Shown here: positions 32,704 to 41,390 of the stretch, one piece after another
Position numbering within the stretch: the first letter of the stretch is position 1
How the letters are laid out: every line of letters starts with the position of its first letter
Assembly (NCBI GenBank): GCA_001804815.1
Contig: MHBI01000097.1
Span: forward strand, 1-64,000
Length of the DNA: 64,000 bases
Source: Lentisphaerae bacterium GWF2_50_93
GTDB taxonomy: Bacteria > Verrucomicrobiota > Lentisphaeria > Victivallales > GWF2-50-93
Direction of reading: 5' to 3'
Notes under the pieces: generated by a model
Told to the model about the DNA's origin: nothing
The model's input: the letters and a program-made list of their open reading frames with translations, nothing else
Database searches by the model: none
Position numbers and translations under genes: made by a program

Positions 32704-33568
32704 AAAAACAGGAAAATTATTTACTGTAGCAGTGGCTTCGGGCAAGGGAGGCACTGGAAAGACTACGGTCGCCGTCTCTCTGGCTCTTTGCACCAGCGAA
32801 GATGTACAGCTGCTGGACTGCGATGTTGAAGAACCGAACGCCCATATTTTCATAAATCCCGGGAATCTTGCAGAAGAACAGGTATCGGTGCCCGTACCTT
32901 CACTAGACGAAGCCAAGTGCACGGGATGTGGAAAATGTAATGGAGTATGTGCTTTCAATGCAATCGCATTCCTGGGAAAACCCCTGTTCGTCCTTGATCT
33001 GTGCCACAGCTGTGGATTATGTGCGAAAGCATGTCCCGAAGGTGCGATAAAGGAGGTCGGGAGAAATATCGGCAAGCTGGAGACAGGCATTAAAGGCAAA
33101 GTTCATTTTGTTTCAGGATGCATGGACGTGGGTACTGCAATGTCGCCGCCTGTCATCCGCGCTGTCAAGGGTAAATCTTCAAATGCTGCACTGAGGATAA
33201 TCGACTGTCCGCCAGGCACCGCATGTTCGTTCGTGACATCGGTGAAGAACTCGGACTTTGTCCTTCTCGTTTCCGAACCCACTCCGTTCGGGCTCCATGA
33301 TATGACGCTGGCTGTCAAGGTAATCAAACAGTTGAAGATTCCATTCGGAGTCCTGGTCAACAAGTCGGATTCAGATGATGACCGTATCGGGAAGTACTGT
33401 AGAAGTGAGAAAATAGCGTTGCTGATGAGGATACCTGAAGATAGAAGAATAGCCGAAGCCTATTCACGGGGCGTTCCCCTCTTGGAGACAATGCCTGATT
33501 TGAAGGACAAGTTTGAAAAGCTGCTCCAGGACATGAAGGACATATGCAGCGGGAGGAACGAAAAGTGA
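32681..33568 (+). CDS. MinD-like P-loop ATPase with inserted 2x[4Fe-4S] ferredoxin domain (first)
   Basis: 295-residue protein of the COG1149 type. The deviant Walker A GKGGTGKTT is at 21-29, CDVEEPNAH is the switch region, and a ferredoxin insert at about 75-125 has two CxxCxxC-x3-C sets (CTGCGKCNGVC and CHSCGLCAKAC). The ATPase fold resumes with DCPPGTACSF. Pairs of such ATPases with NifX-like proteins form the ORP gene set; they are thought to load or move metal-sulfur clusters with ATP. RBS AGGA 8 bases upstream, overlapping the NifX gene. Confidence 0.93.
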   Translation: MSTDTGIKKTGKLFTVAVASGKGGTGKTTVAVSLALCTSEDVQLLDCDVEEPNAHIFINPGNLAEEQVSVPVPSLDEAKCTGCGKCNGVCAFNAIAFLGKPLFVLDLCHSCGLCAKACPEGAIKEVGRNIGKLETGIKGKVHFVSGCMDVGTAMSPPVIRAVKGKSSNAALRIIDCPPGTACSFVTSVKNSDFVLLVSEPTPFGLHDMTLAVKVIKQLKIPFGVLVNKSDSDDDRIGKYCRSEKIALLMRIPEDRRIAEAYSRGVPLLETMPDLKDKFEKLLQDMKDICSGRNEK

Positions 33569-34446
33569 AGGAACTCGTCATAATCAGCGGAAAAGGAGGG
33601 ACCGGAAAAACAACGGTGGCCGCCTCATTTGCCGCTCTTGCTGAAAATGCCGTGATTGCCGACTGCGATGTTGATGCGTCGGACCTGCATCTAATACTTC
33701 ATCCTGTAATAAGGATCAGCAACCAGTTCTTCTGCGGGCATTCCGCGGAAATAAGGAAATCTGACTGCATACGCTGCGGGGCATGTCTCGCCTATTGCAG
33801 ATTCGATGCGGTAAAAATGGAGCATGACGCCTACGGAGGAAATGAATTCTCAATAGAAACTTCATCCTGCGAGGGGTGCGGGGCATGTGCGAGATTCTGT
33901 ACGGTCAAGGCCATCGATTTGAATGAACGCTACTGCGGCGAATGGTTTGTTTCAGATACTAGGTTCGGACCAATGGTGCACGCCGTACTTGGACCTGGCG
34001 CGGAAAATTCCGGGAAGCTCGTGAATCTTGTCCGTGTGAACGCAAGGAAGACAGCCGGGGAAAAAGGGAAAAGTCTCATAATAACCGACGGACCGCCAGG
34101 AATAGGATGCCCTGTTATTTCGTCTGTAACAGGTGCAGATGCCGTGCTCGTCGTAGCCGAACCTACGTTGTCAGGAATACACGACCTCGGGAGGATCACT
34201 GAGCTTGCCCGGCACTTCAGGATCAGGACGTTCGTCTGCGTGAACAAGTCTGACATAAACATGGAGATGACCGGGCGGATAGAGAAAACGACTATCGAAT
34301 CCGGAGCTGTATTTGCGGGAGGCATCCCGTATGACAGCGAAGTAAACAGGGCACACGATGAAGGAGTCAGCGTTATCGAACATGGGAAAGGTGGAAGCAT
34401 TGTAAGAATCAGGGAAATATGGAACTATGTAAGTCGCAATATTTAA
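33565..34446 (+). CDS. MinD-like P-loop ATPase with inserted 2x[4Fe-4S] ferredoxin domain (second)
   Basis: 293-residue paralog of the preceding protein: KELVIISGKGGTGKTT, DCDVDASDLH, ferredoxin motifs CIRCGACLAYC and CEGCGACARFC, then TDGPPGIGCP. I chose the GTG at 33565 because GGGAGG lies 8 bases upstream and it overlaps the previous stop (GTGA); an ATG at 33544 is also in frame. The two ATPases probably form a heterodimer, as inferred for their ORP counterparts. The downstream NifX-like gene starts 17 bases later. Confidence 0.92.
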   Translation: MKELVIISGKGGTGKTTVAASFAALAENAVIADCDVDASDLHLILHPVIRISNQFFCGHSAEIRKSDCIRCGACLAYCRFDAVKMEHDAYGGNEFSIETSSCEGCGACARFCTVKAIDLNERYCGEWFVSDTRFGPMVHAVLGPGAENSGKLVNLVRVNARKTAGEKGKSLIITDGPPGIGCPVISSVTGADAVLVVAEPTLSGIHDLGRITELARHFRIRTFVCVNKSDINMEMTGRIEKTTIESGAVFAGGIPYDSEVNRAHDEGVSVIEHGKGGSIVRIREIWNYVSRNI

Positions 34447-34463
34447 CATAACAGGAGAATAAA

Positions 34464-34802
34464 ATGCGTATAGCATTGCCGGTACAGGATGGAAAACTCT
34501 GCATGCATTTCGGTCACTGCGGATATTTCGCAATCATGGATGTCGACGAGAAGAAGAAGGAGATTGTTTCAATAAAGACAATGACCCCGCCGCCCCACGA
34601 GCCGGGAGTTCTTCCCAAATGGATTGCATCGCTTGGCGTGAATCTGATTATTGCCGGCGGCATGGGAAGTCGTGCTCAGGACCTGTTCGTGATGCAGGAT
34701 ATAAAAGTAGTAGTAGGTGCGCCGTCCGAGGCGCCAGAGGATATTGTGAAGAAGTATCTCGCAGGCACCCTGGAAACAGGTGGAAATGTCTGCGACCATT
34801 AA
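34464..34802 (+). CDS. NifX/NifB-like dinitrogenase iron-molybdenum cofactor domain protein
   Basis: 112-residue MTH1175-like protein: MRIALPVQDGKLCMHFGHCGYF with a Cys-x-His / His-Cys pair, PPPHEPGVLPKWIASLGVNLIIAGGMGSRAQ and a tail ending CDH. This subtype regularly accompanies MinD-ferredoxin pairs. Differs from the 32341 protein by the HFGHC motif, so the two may hold different ligands. RBS AGGAG about 9 bases upstream. Confidence 0.9.
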   Translation: MRIALPVQDGKLCMHFGHCGYFAIMDVDEKKKEIVSIKTMTPPPHEPGVLPKWIASLGVNLIIAGGMGSRAQDLFVMQDIKVVVGAPSEAPEDIVKKYLAGTLETGGNVCDH

Positions 34803-34824
34803 ACGCGGTCGAAAAGGAGAATTT

Positions 34825-35217
34825 ATGCCGGTTAAAAAGGCGATAAAAGCGTACTCTGAGGAGAAGCTGAATTGTGCGCAGAGCGTTCTGAGGGGGTTCC
34901 AAAAGGACATGGGGATATCCGATGAAGAGATAGTGGAGGCGAAAAAGCTTGGAGGTGGGCGGGCACCTGGGGGAAAATGTGGAGCTCTTCATTCTGCGCT
35001 TGAACTTCTGGAAAATGATTTGGAAAAGAAAGAGCTGTCTGCAACCTTTGCCCAGAAGGCTGGAGCCGAGGATTGCCGTTTAATCCGCGCCATGAAAAAG
35101 ATTTCCTGCGGCCAGTGCGTCGAACATGCATCCTCCCTTCTTGCCGATATCAGGCAACAGGGAGAGGTAATCTCCAGGATTGAAAAGACCATAGCCAAAA
35201 AGAAACGGAGAGTTTGA
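34825..35217 (+). CDS. C_GCAxxG_C_C family redox protein
   Basis: 130-residue complete member of PF09719: EKLNCAQSVLRGF near 13-25, GGGRAPGGKCGALHSAL near 47-63, AEDCRLIR and SCGQCVEHA. The conserved cysteines are predicted to act in redox chemistry or metal binding; no reaction is established. RBS AAGGAG lies 5 bases before this ATG, which is better than an ATG 45 bases upstream inside the previous gene. Followed after one base by the MBL gene. Confidence 0.85.
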   Translation: MPVKKAIKAYSEEKLNCAQSVLRGFQKDMGISDEEIVEAKKLGGGRAPGGKCGALHSALELLENDLEKKELSATFAQKAGAEDCRLIRAMKKISCGQCVEHASSLLADIRQQGEVISRIEKTIAKKKRRV

Positions 35218-35218
35218 C

Positions 35219-36052
35219 ATGGGAAACATTACAATAAAGGTCGTGGTGGAAAACAGCGTTTCCAAGCGCAAGTATCTATCTGAGCACGGTCTGTCTTTTT
35301 TCATTGATACGGGCGCGAAGAAAATTCTCTTTGACTGTGGGCAGGGTAGCGCATTTTACGCCAACCTTTATCCAATGGGGATATATGTCTCCCTGATTGA
35401 CTTCATCGCCCTCAGCCATGGGCATTACGACCATACCGGAGGTCTGGAGTATGTGCTTGGGAGGAACAAGAAGGTGCTGATATACGCACATCCATCCGCG
35501 CTTCTGCCTAAGTTCAAGAATGAAAACGGCGCGGCACGGGATATCGGAATGCCTGAATATTCCAGGAATGCAATAGCAAAGAACAAGGACATGTTCAAGA
35601 AGGTGACAAAGCCTACGGAGATATGCGCGGATGTCTTCCTTACAGGTGAAATACCGAGGAAACATGGGGAGGAGAAGATAATGGATGAATGCTTCTGCTC
35701 GGATTCCAAAGCTGAAATAGTTGATAATATCCCGGATGACCAAGCTCTCTACATGAAGACACCATCGGGAACTATTGTCCTTCTCGGATGTGCGCATTCA
35801 GGACTTATAAACACTCTTGACTACATCCATGAGCTGACGGATGGCAAACCATTCAGGGCGGTTATTGGAGGAACACATCTGAGATCCGCGTCTAAAGCAA
35901 GGACAAGGTGGACGCTCGATGAATTGAAGCGTTTCAAGATAGGCATGATTGCCCCCGCGCACTGTACTGGAACTTCTGCAACGAACGCCGTTATGAACGC
36001 ATATCCGGATACGTTTGAGAATTGCGAAACCGGTTCTGTTTTTACATTCTGA
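35219..36052 (+). CDS. MBL-fold metallohydrolase (dihydropterin-synthase-like)
   Basis: 277-residue metallo-beta-lactamase fold protein. HGHYDHTGGLEYV supplies the HxHxDH zinc motif (near 67-79), GCAHSGLINTL the next His, and GGTHL/APAHCTGT the rest. The pattern matches the subgroup named after archaeal 7,8-dihydropterin-6-methyl-...-phosphate synthase, found beside NifX/MinD genes in many anaerobes. Reaction in this setting unknown. Last gene of the NifX-MinD-MinD-NifX-C_GCAxxG-MBL operon. Confidence 0.88.
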   Translation: MGNITIKVVVENSVSKRKYLSEHGLSFFIDTGAKKILFDCGQGSAFYANLYPMGIYVSLIDFIALSHGHYDHTGGLEYVLGRNKKVLIYAHPSALLPKFKNENGAARDIGMPEYSRNAIAKNKDMFKKVTKPTEICADVFLTGEIPRKHGEEKIMDECFCSDSKAEIVDNIPDDQALYMKTPSGTIVLLGCAHSGLINTLDYIHELTDGKPFRAVIGGTHLRSASKARTRWTLDELKRFKIGMIAPAHCTGTSATNAVMNAYPDTFENCETGSVFTF

Positions 36053-36407
36053 AGTCACTGCCGTCCCTTGGATGATTGGATGACTGGATTTATTCGCCTG
36101 GGCGAATTGATGGTTGGCTGGGTATCAAAGGGATAAGACTAAAAACAGCCTGGATAAATTATCCGGAATGCCTTTCTAGAAATTCTCATGTATCTCCATG
36201 ACTTCTGTGTCATCTTGAACTCAAACCCATTCATACATCGATCCAACAATCCATCCATCCGCCATCCTGCGGGATGACTCTGATGCCTTCCAAAGGTGAT
36301 GAAATCATATCCGTCGGCAAGGGTTGAAATCAAAAACTGCAGGTGGATATTAACACTCCGTATTTTTATGAGGAAATCAGGGTTTACCTTTCAGGCAGGC
36401 TGTATCT
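36053..36407. other. Intergenic region with simple repeats and a GGATAA palindrome
   Basis: No credible gene in 355 bases. It holds GGATGATTGGATGACTGG (36070 area) and a distant complementary tract CCAACAATCCATCCATCC (36242 area), which could pair. It also has GGATAAATTATCC (36152-36164), a 6-1-6 perfect palindrome like the one at 7700-7720. No strong promoter seen before the permease gene. Confidence 0.45.
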
Positions 36408-38123
36408 ATGAAAAACAATACCGGTGCGATCAAGGCGATATTCCCCTTCCTTAGATGGCTGCCCGTCTCGAAGGAAACGCTTAGCGCGGATTTCACGGCA
36501 GGGCTTACAGTGTCGCTTCTTCTGATTCCGCAGGCTATGGCATACGCGCAATTAGCCGGCCTGCCGCCCCATTACGGTCTTTATGCCGCGTTTCTCCCTG
36601 TCATGGTCGGCGCCCTTTTTGGCTGGTGCAGCCAGCTCCATACTGGACCTGTGGCGATGACTTCCCTCCTGACCTTTGCCGTGATATCCCAAATTCCCGG
36701 ATTGAGCGAGGACAAGGGGCAGATGCTCCAGGCAATCTTTTTCCTCTGCTTCCTTTCAGGATTGATCCAGCTGGCTTTTGGGATATTCCGGCTTTCTGTC
36801 TTCGTGAATTTCCTTTCATATCCGGTCGTGGTCGGATTTACCAGCGCAGGCGCACTTGTCATAGCGGCCTCCCAGCTATCTCAAATCCTCGGCATAGACC
36901 CCGAAAAGAAGGGAGGAATGCTCATAGACCTATATGAGCTTCTCCTGCAGGCCGGCAGGACGCATATACCTACACTGGCCATGGGAATCGCATCCATTGC
37001 GCTCATAATGCTCCTAAGAAGGCATGCACCGCGTTTCCCAGGAGTGATATTCACGGTTCTGCTATCAATAGCCGCCAGTTATCTCCTTGATTTCAAGGGG
37101 GGCATGGGAGGCGCGATAGTAGGCCATATTCCACCAGGACTTCCTGCATTGCAGTTTCCACGATTCGACTGGACTATCACCGGCGATCTCATTGGCGGTG
37201 CGCTCATGATATCCCTCATAGGATTCATGGAGGTGCTTGCCACGGGCAAGGCCATATCCGCCAAGACAAGGGAAAGGCTGGACTTCAATCAGGAGATGAT
37301 TGGACAGGGAGCCGCCAAGATAGTCGGAAGCTTCTTCCAGTCCTTCCCGGTAAGCGGTTCTTTTTCACGGTCAGCCCTCAATCTATATGCCGGAGCAAGG
37401 ACAGGATTCTCATCCATTTTTGCAGGCACATTTGTCCTGCTTGCAATCCTCTTCTTTACTCCGGTGCTTTATTATCTGCCGAAGGCAACCCTTGGCGCCG
37501 TGATAATCGCCGCGGTGTCCGGCCTGGTTGACTTCCGGGTCTTTTCAAGGATATGGAAGGTCAGCAGGCTTGACGGCATATCGTCCCTTGCCACCTTCCT
37601 ATTCGTAATCATTCTCGCTCCAAATGTGATTGAAGGAGTCATAATAGGCGTGGGTTTCTCAATCGCATTCCATCTCTATAGGCTGATGAAACCATATGTC
37701 GCCGTACTCGCAAGACATCCTGACGGCACCTTCAGAGATGCCTCCAAGCATGACCTTGAAACGGAACAGGACATCATCATGCTCAGGTTCGAAGGAAACC
37801 TTGTCTTTGCAAGCGCATCACATTTCGAGGAGAGGGTTCTTGACGCAATTGCATCGGCCCCCAATGCAAAGGCTGTCATCTTCCAAGCCGACTGCATCAA
37901 TGAAATAGATGCCACAGGGGAAGAGACTCTGAGACAGCTCGTCAGTGACCTGAGGAAAAATGGAATGACCGTAGCCATATCCGAAATGAAATGGCGTGTC
38001 TTTGAACTCCTGGAGAAAACAGGATTCCACAGGATACTTGATAAAAAATTCTTTTTCAGGACGACTGAAGATGCCCTCGTATATGTCAAGAACGAACTGA
38101 CTGGCAGGCAAGAAAGGCTGTAA
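36408..38123 (+). CDS. SulP-family anion (sulfate) permease with STAS domain
   Basis: 571-residue inner-membrane transporter. The N-terminal membrane domain has the SulP signature LTVSLLLIPQAMAYAQLAGLPPHYGLYAAFLPV in the first repeat (positions about 33-65) and SFFQSFPVSGSFSRSALN in the tenth helix region. A C-terminal STAS domain (about 445-560; VIFQADCINEIDATGEETL) lies in the cytoplasm. Family members carry sulfate, bicarbonate or other anions; the nearby cysK suggests sulfate. Weak RBS. A DUF2946-like gene follows after 13 bases. Confidence 0.92.
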   Translation: MKNNTGAIKAIFPFLRWLPVSKETLSADFTAGLTVSLLLIPQAMAYAQLAGLPPHYGLYAAFLPVMVGALFGWCSQLHTGPVAMTSLLTFAVISQIPGLSEDKGQMLQAIFFLCFLSGLIQLAFGIFRLSVFVNFLSYPVVVGFTSAGALVIAASQLSQILGIDPEKKGGMLIDLYELLLQAGRTHIPTLAMGIASIALIMLLRRHAPRFPGVIFTVLLSIAASYLLDFKGGMGGAIVGHIPPGLPALQFPRFDWTITGDLIGGALMISLIGFMEVLATGKAISAKTRERLDFNQEMIGQGAAKIVGSFFQSFPVSGSFSRSALNLYAGARTGFSSIFAGTFVLLAILFFTPVLYYLPKATLGAVIIAAVSGLVDFRVFSRIWKVSRLDGISSLATFLFVIILAPNVIEGVIIGVGFSIAFHLYRLMKPYVAVLARHPDGTFRDASKHDLETEQDIIMLRFEGNLVFASASHFEERVLDAIASAPNAKAVIFQADCINEIDATGEETLRQLVSDLRKNGMTVAISEMKWRVFELLEKTGFHRILDKKFFFRTTEDALVYVKNELTGRQERL

Positions 38124-38136
38124 TCACGGGATCGCG

Positions 38137-38511
38137 ATGATTTACTTTTTGACAAATCCGGCTTTCAGAAAATGTCTTTCAAAGGCCTTTCTGGCTTTAT
38201 TTGTCTTTGCAAGCGTCTTTGCGCATTGCTTCCATTCCAGCCATTATGGCGGACATCCATCGGACGGGACTGCAATACTGCACAAGGACGGGCAGGCGGT
38301 GATTTCCTGCGGTGCGGGAATGCAAGAAGGCTGTGTTTTAGATTGTCCTGCATGCACGTATCTTGGCAACGCACAAGGTTATTCCTTTGAAGAAGTCCAG
38401 GAGCCGAAAAGCCAGGGCTGCTGTTCCCATGTCCCTTCATTGAATGAGTTGTTCCATATTACCGCTTCGATTGAATATCTTCCAAGGGCGCCGCCCGCCG
38501 CCCGGTCATGA
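38137..38511 (+). CDS. Cys/His-rich membrane-anchored protein, DUF2946-like
   Basis: 124 residues: N-terminal hydrophobic segment (about 14-31), His-rich stretch AHCFHSSHYGGH (29-40), CxxC at 70-73 (CPACTYLG), a CC pair near 93 and a tail ending LPRAPPAARS, which is the RAPP-type end common in DUF2946 proteins. It resembles the protein at 8593-8976 in layout. It sits 106 bases before a TroA/ZnuA-like metal-binding protein, so a role in metal handling is plausible. Confidence 0.58.
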   Translation: MIYFLTNPAFRKCLSKAFLALFVFASVFAHCFHSSHYGGHPSDGTAILHKDGQAVISCGAGMQEGCVLDCPACTYLGNAQGYSFEEVQEPKSQGCCSHVPSLNELFHITASIEYLPRAPPAARS

Positions 38512-38617
38512 ATCATCATCTGCGATCTGCGCACGGGCCAGATCCTTTCCCTGTCGACTGCTCAACCAATCAAGAACATCAATTGAAAATATAAACTACA
38601 ATAATTATAGGTGTACT

Positions 38618-39517
38618 ATGAAAACATTTGCCAAATTGATCTTAAAAGCTGCTTTTGCTTTTGTCCTCCTCCAGGGATTCAAAGGCTTAGCAGATGACAA
38701 GAACTTTACAGTTGTCACATCATTCTATCCGGTCTACATATCAACAATGAATATCGCCAGGGATATCCGCGGAGTGAAGGTCGTGAATCTCACAAAACCC
38801 ATAACCGGATGTCTTCACGACTACCAGATGACACCCGACGACATGAAGACGCTTTCAACTGCATCGGTCTTCGTGGTCAATGGCGCCGGAATGGAGGCGT
38901 TCATGGAGAAAGCGACAGAAGCACGGAAGGATCTTAAGGTGATCGATGCTAGCAAGGGCATTGAGCTCATAAGCGAAAAGACAGCGCACGGGGATCATTT
39001 CCACGAGTCTGTAAATCCCCACGTCTGGGTCAGTGTAAGCCTTGCGATGAAGCAGGTTGCGAATATCGCAGAAGGGCTTGCGTCTGCAGATCCGGCAAAT
39101 TCGGAGAAATACAAGTACAACGCAAAGGCCTACCTCGGCAAGCTTGAGGCTCTGAAGAAGAAGATGCATGATGCTCTTGATGGTGCGAAGAACAAGAAGA
39201 TTGTGACTTTTCATGAGGCCTTCCCTTATTTTGCAAAGGAGTTCGGGTTTGAAATAGCCGCAGTGATAGAACGGGAACCAGGTTCAGAACCTAACGCGAA
39301 GGAACTTGCCGAGACTATCCAAATTGTCAGGAAGAGCGGAATCAAGGTTCTGTTCACAGAACCCCAGTATCCAACTAGATGCGCAGATGTAATATCAAAG
39401 GAAACATCTGCAAAGGTTTCTATTCTTGATCCGGCGGTTACCGGCCCGATGGAGGCCGATGCCTACATCAGGATCATGGAAGGGAACCTGGAGGCCCTGA
39501 GGAAAGTACTTGAATAA
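38618..39517 (+). CDS. TroA/ZnuA-like metal ABC transporter substrate-binding protein
   Basis: 299-residue exported solute-binding protein of the cluster A-I (Zn/Mn/Fe) type. Signal peptide MKTFAKLILKAAFAFVLLQG. Metal ligands fit the family: His in GCLHDYQMTPDD, His in NPHVWVS, His in TFHEAFPYF and an acidic residue in LFTEPQYP. A short His/Asp loop (HGDHFHE) stands for the longer His-rich loop of ZnuA. ATG 38618 has AGGTG 5 bases upstream. No permease or ATPase gene is nearby, so it is an orphan binding protein. Confidence 0.9.
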   Translation: MKTFAKLILKAAFAFVLLQGFKGLADDKNFTVVTSFYPVYISTMNIARDIRGVKVVNLTKPITGCLHDYQMTPDDMKTLSTASVFVVNGAGMEAFMEKATEARKDLKVIDASKGIELISEKTAHGDHFHESVNPHVWVSVSLAMKQVANIAEGLASADPANSEKYKYNAKAYLGKLEALKKKMHDALDGAKNKKIVTFHEAFPYFAKEFGFEIAAVIEREPGSEPNAKELAETIQIVRKSGIKVLFTEPQYPTRCADVISKETSAKVSILDPAVTGPMEADAYIRIMEGNLEALRKVLE

Positions 39518-39562
39518 AAAATAGATGCATTACGTTTCTGTATACATATTCACATAATGCAC

Positions 39563-39591
39563 TTGACATACTGCATGAAGTTTGTTATTAT
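39563..39591 (+). promoter_or_regulatory. Sigma70 promoter for cysK
   Basis: TTGACA (39563-39568), 17-base spacer, TATTAT (39586-39591), in an AT-rich gap with no competing gene. Leader to the cysK ATG is about 80 bases. Confidence 0.75.
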
Positions 39592-39596
39592 ATATT

Positions 39597-39615
39597 GTTT
39601 ATCATTTTGATAAAC
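39597..39615. promoter_or_regulatory. Perfect operator-like palindrome at the cysK start site
   Basis: GTTTATCA-TTT-TGATAAAC is an 8-3-8 perfect inverted repeat starting 5 bases downstream of the -10, exactly over the expected +1. This is the usual place of a repressor site. The bound regulator is not evident; it is not a Fur box. Confidence 0.6.
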
Positions 39616-39679
39616 TATCAAGAGTATTGTTTTTCAGCTATAAAATATCATTTGGAATTTATTGGAAAAGGAGGCGAAT

Positions 39680-40618
39680 ATGAGAATCTACAGTGACATT
39701 ACGAAGGTTGTGGGAAATACACCGCTGGTAAAACTCAACAAGCTGACAAAGGGTTTGGACGCGACGGTCCTGGTCAAGCTCGAATCCATGAATCCGCTCT
39801 GGAGCGTCAAGGACCGTATCGGCGTGGCCATGGTCGATGCCGCGGAGCGTGATGGAAAGCTCAAACCCGGGGGGACCATCGTCGAACCTACAAGCGGAAA
39901 TACAGGAATTGCACTGGCATTCGTGTCGGCTACGCGCGGATACAAGCTGATTCTCACGATGCCGGAAACCATGAGTATTGAACGCAGGAAGCTGCTCAAG
40001 ATACTCGGAGCCGAGTTGGTGCTGACTCCTGGTGAAAAAGGAATGACAGGCGCAGTCCAGAAGGCCGAGGAAATCCAGAAGGACACACCCGCCTCGTTCA
40101 TGCCGCAGCAGTTCAATAATCCTGCAAACCCGGAAATCCACAGGAAGACCACAGCCGAGGAAATCTTCCGTGATACCGACGGGAAAGTTGATTTCTTTGT
40201 CGCCGGAGTAGGAACAGGCGGAACTCTCATAGGCGTTTCCGACGCCCTTAAAAAGAAAATTCCGGGCTTTAAATCAATAGCAGTGGAACCTGTCGATTCA
40301 CCTGTGCTGTCTGGAGGCAAACCTGGCAAACATATGATACAGGGGATTGGAGCTGGATTCGTTCCCGGTGTCGTAAGGATGGAACTGATCGACGAAATAA
40401 TCCAGGTCAGGCATGAGGATGCCGGAGCAACTTCCCTACGTCTGGCAAAAGAGGAAGGCATTCTGGCGGGAATCTCTTCCGGAGCGAATGTCTGGGCTGC
40501 CTTGCAGGTGGCAAAACGGCCTGAAAACAAAGGCAGGACAATTGTCACATTAATCTGCGACACCGGAGAGAGATACCTTTCCACCTGGCTGTTCCAGAAT
40601 GTCTTGGATGAGAAATAA
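39680..40618 (+). CDS. cysK: Cysteine synthase (O-acetylserine sulfhydrylase)
   Basis: 312-residue PLP enzyme forming cysteine from O-acetylserine and sulfide. PLP Lys44 is in NPLWSVKDR, the substrate loop TSGNTG is near 73-78, and the phosphate-binding GVGTGGT is near 175-181. ATG 39680 is set by AAGGAGG 5 bases upstream. It has its own promoter and operator. With the SulP permease, MetX and the trans-sulfuration enzyme it supports cysteine/methionine synthesis from inorganic sulfur. Confidence 0.96.
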   Translation: MRIYSDITKVVGNTPLVKLNKLTKGLDATVLVKLESMNPLWSVKDRIGVAMVDAAERDGKLKPGGTIVEPTSGNTGIALAFVSATRGYKLILTMPETMSIERRKLLKILGAELVLTPGEKGMTGAVQKAEEIQKDTPASFMPQQFNNPANPEIHRKTTAEEIFRDTDGKVDFFVAGVGTGGTLIGVSDALKKKIPGFKSIAVEPVDSPVLSGGKPGKHMIQGIGAGFVPGVVRMELIDEIIQVRHEDAGATSLRLAKEEGILAGISSGANVWAALQVAKRPENKGRTIVTLICDTGERYLSTWLFQNVLDEK

Positions 40619-40682
40619 TAGAACATCCATGACAAAGGATTTTGTATACGTAGTTAATGTCGCAAGACATGTTCTTAAGGTA

Positions 40683-40744
40683 GGTACGTGCTTTAGCATG
40701 TACCATCTTAGCTTTCAAGAATGGGACAGGCTAAAGCCCGTCCC
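40683..40744. repeat. Pair of REP-like palindromes
   Basis: GGTACGTGC-TTTA-GCATGTACC (40683-40704) and GGGACAGGC-TAAA-GCCCGTCCC (40723-40744) are two 9-bp-arm hairpins with TTTA/TAAA loops. They belong to the same family as 55489-55510. Located between cysK and the cystathionine-lyase fragment. Confidence 0.65.
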
Positions 40745-40815
40745 TACTTATCCAGAACATCACTTACTGGCTTAACTGCCAACAAGGAGATAAGCTGAAT
40801 TACGGAGGAATACCT

Positions 40816-41235
40816 ATGAAATTTGAAACACTTGCGATACGTATGAAGGAGCATGAGGCGAACTCGATCTATCTCGCAAGATGGCTTGAGACACAGCCGA
40901 AGATAAAGAAGGTCATTTATCCCGGACTGCCAAGCCACCCAAACCATGAACTGGCGAAAAAACAGCAGACCGGGTTCGGGGCGGTCGTCAGCGCCTATCT
41001 TGACGGAGGTTATGACGAGGCAAAGAAATTCTGCGAGAAGCTTAAGATCTTCATGCTTGCCGAAAGCCTTGGCGGAGTGGAATCGCTAGTCTGCTATCCG
41101 GTCAAGATGTCCCACGCGGTTCTTTCCGAGGAGGACAGGCAGAAACAGGGAATCACAGCGAATCTTGTGCGTCTTTCGGTAGCTATCGAGAACAAGGAAG
41201 ATCTGAAGGAAGACTTGGCTCAGGCGCTGGAATAA
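40816..41235 (+). pseudogene. C-terminal domain of a cystathionine gamma-lyase/synthase, standing alone
   Basis: 139 residues align with only the last third of Cys/Met PLP enzymes: LAIRMKEHEANSIYLARWLE, VIYPGLPSHPNHELAKKQ, AESLGGVESLVCYPVKMSHA, NLVRLSVAIE. The large PLP-binding domain with its Lys is absent, so it cannot be active alone. Yet it has a good RBS (GGAGG, 7 bases from the ATG), so it may be translated. The stretch upstream to cysK holds palindromic repeats and no remnant of the missing part. Either a decayed gene or a free-standing domain that pairs with another subunit. Confidence 0.75.
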
Positions 41236-41390
41236 AATAATTTTGGACAGGATAACAGGATTGTCATGATATTAAATAATCTCCTGACGTCCATCCTACC
41301 CCCGCCGCAAGCAGCGGGGTATTACGGACGCCCTCCCTTGCCTCACGCGGCGGGCCAACTCCAATCTGTCGTCTGGCGTACACGGGCAAT

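Noticed and set aside
36060..36270. GGATGATTGGATGACTGG and CCAACAATCCATCCATCC tracts considered as a CRISPR array
   Set aside because: The words are short, irregular and lack constant repeat/spacer lengths; no cas gene is present. No CRISPR array was found in the window.
39688..40635. 315-residue open frame antisense to cysK
   Set aside because: cysK is unmistakable on the plus strand with promoter and RBS; the antisense frame is rich in Ser/Pro and has no family features.
21770..40653. Identical 17-mer GGATTTTGTATACGTAG at 21770-21786 and 40637-40653
   Set aside because: Both copies are intergenic and precede genes that have lost sequence, which is suggestive. But one shared 17-mer among all pairs in 64 kb on two strands is close to chance expectation, so I do not claim a link.
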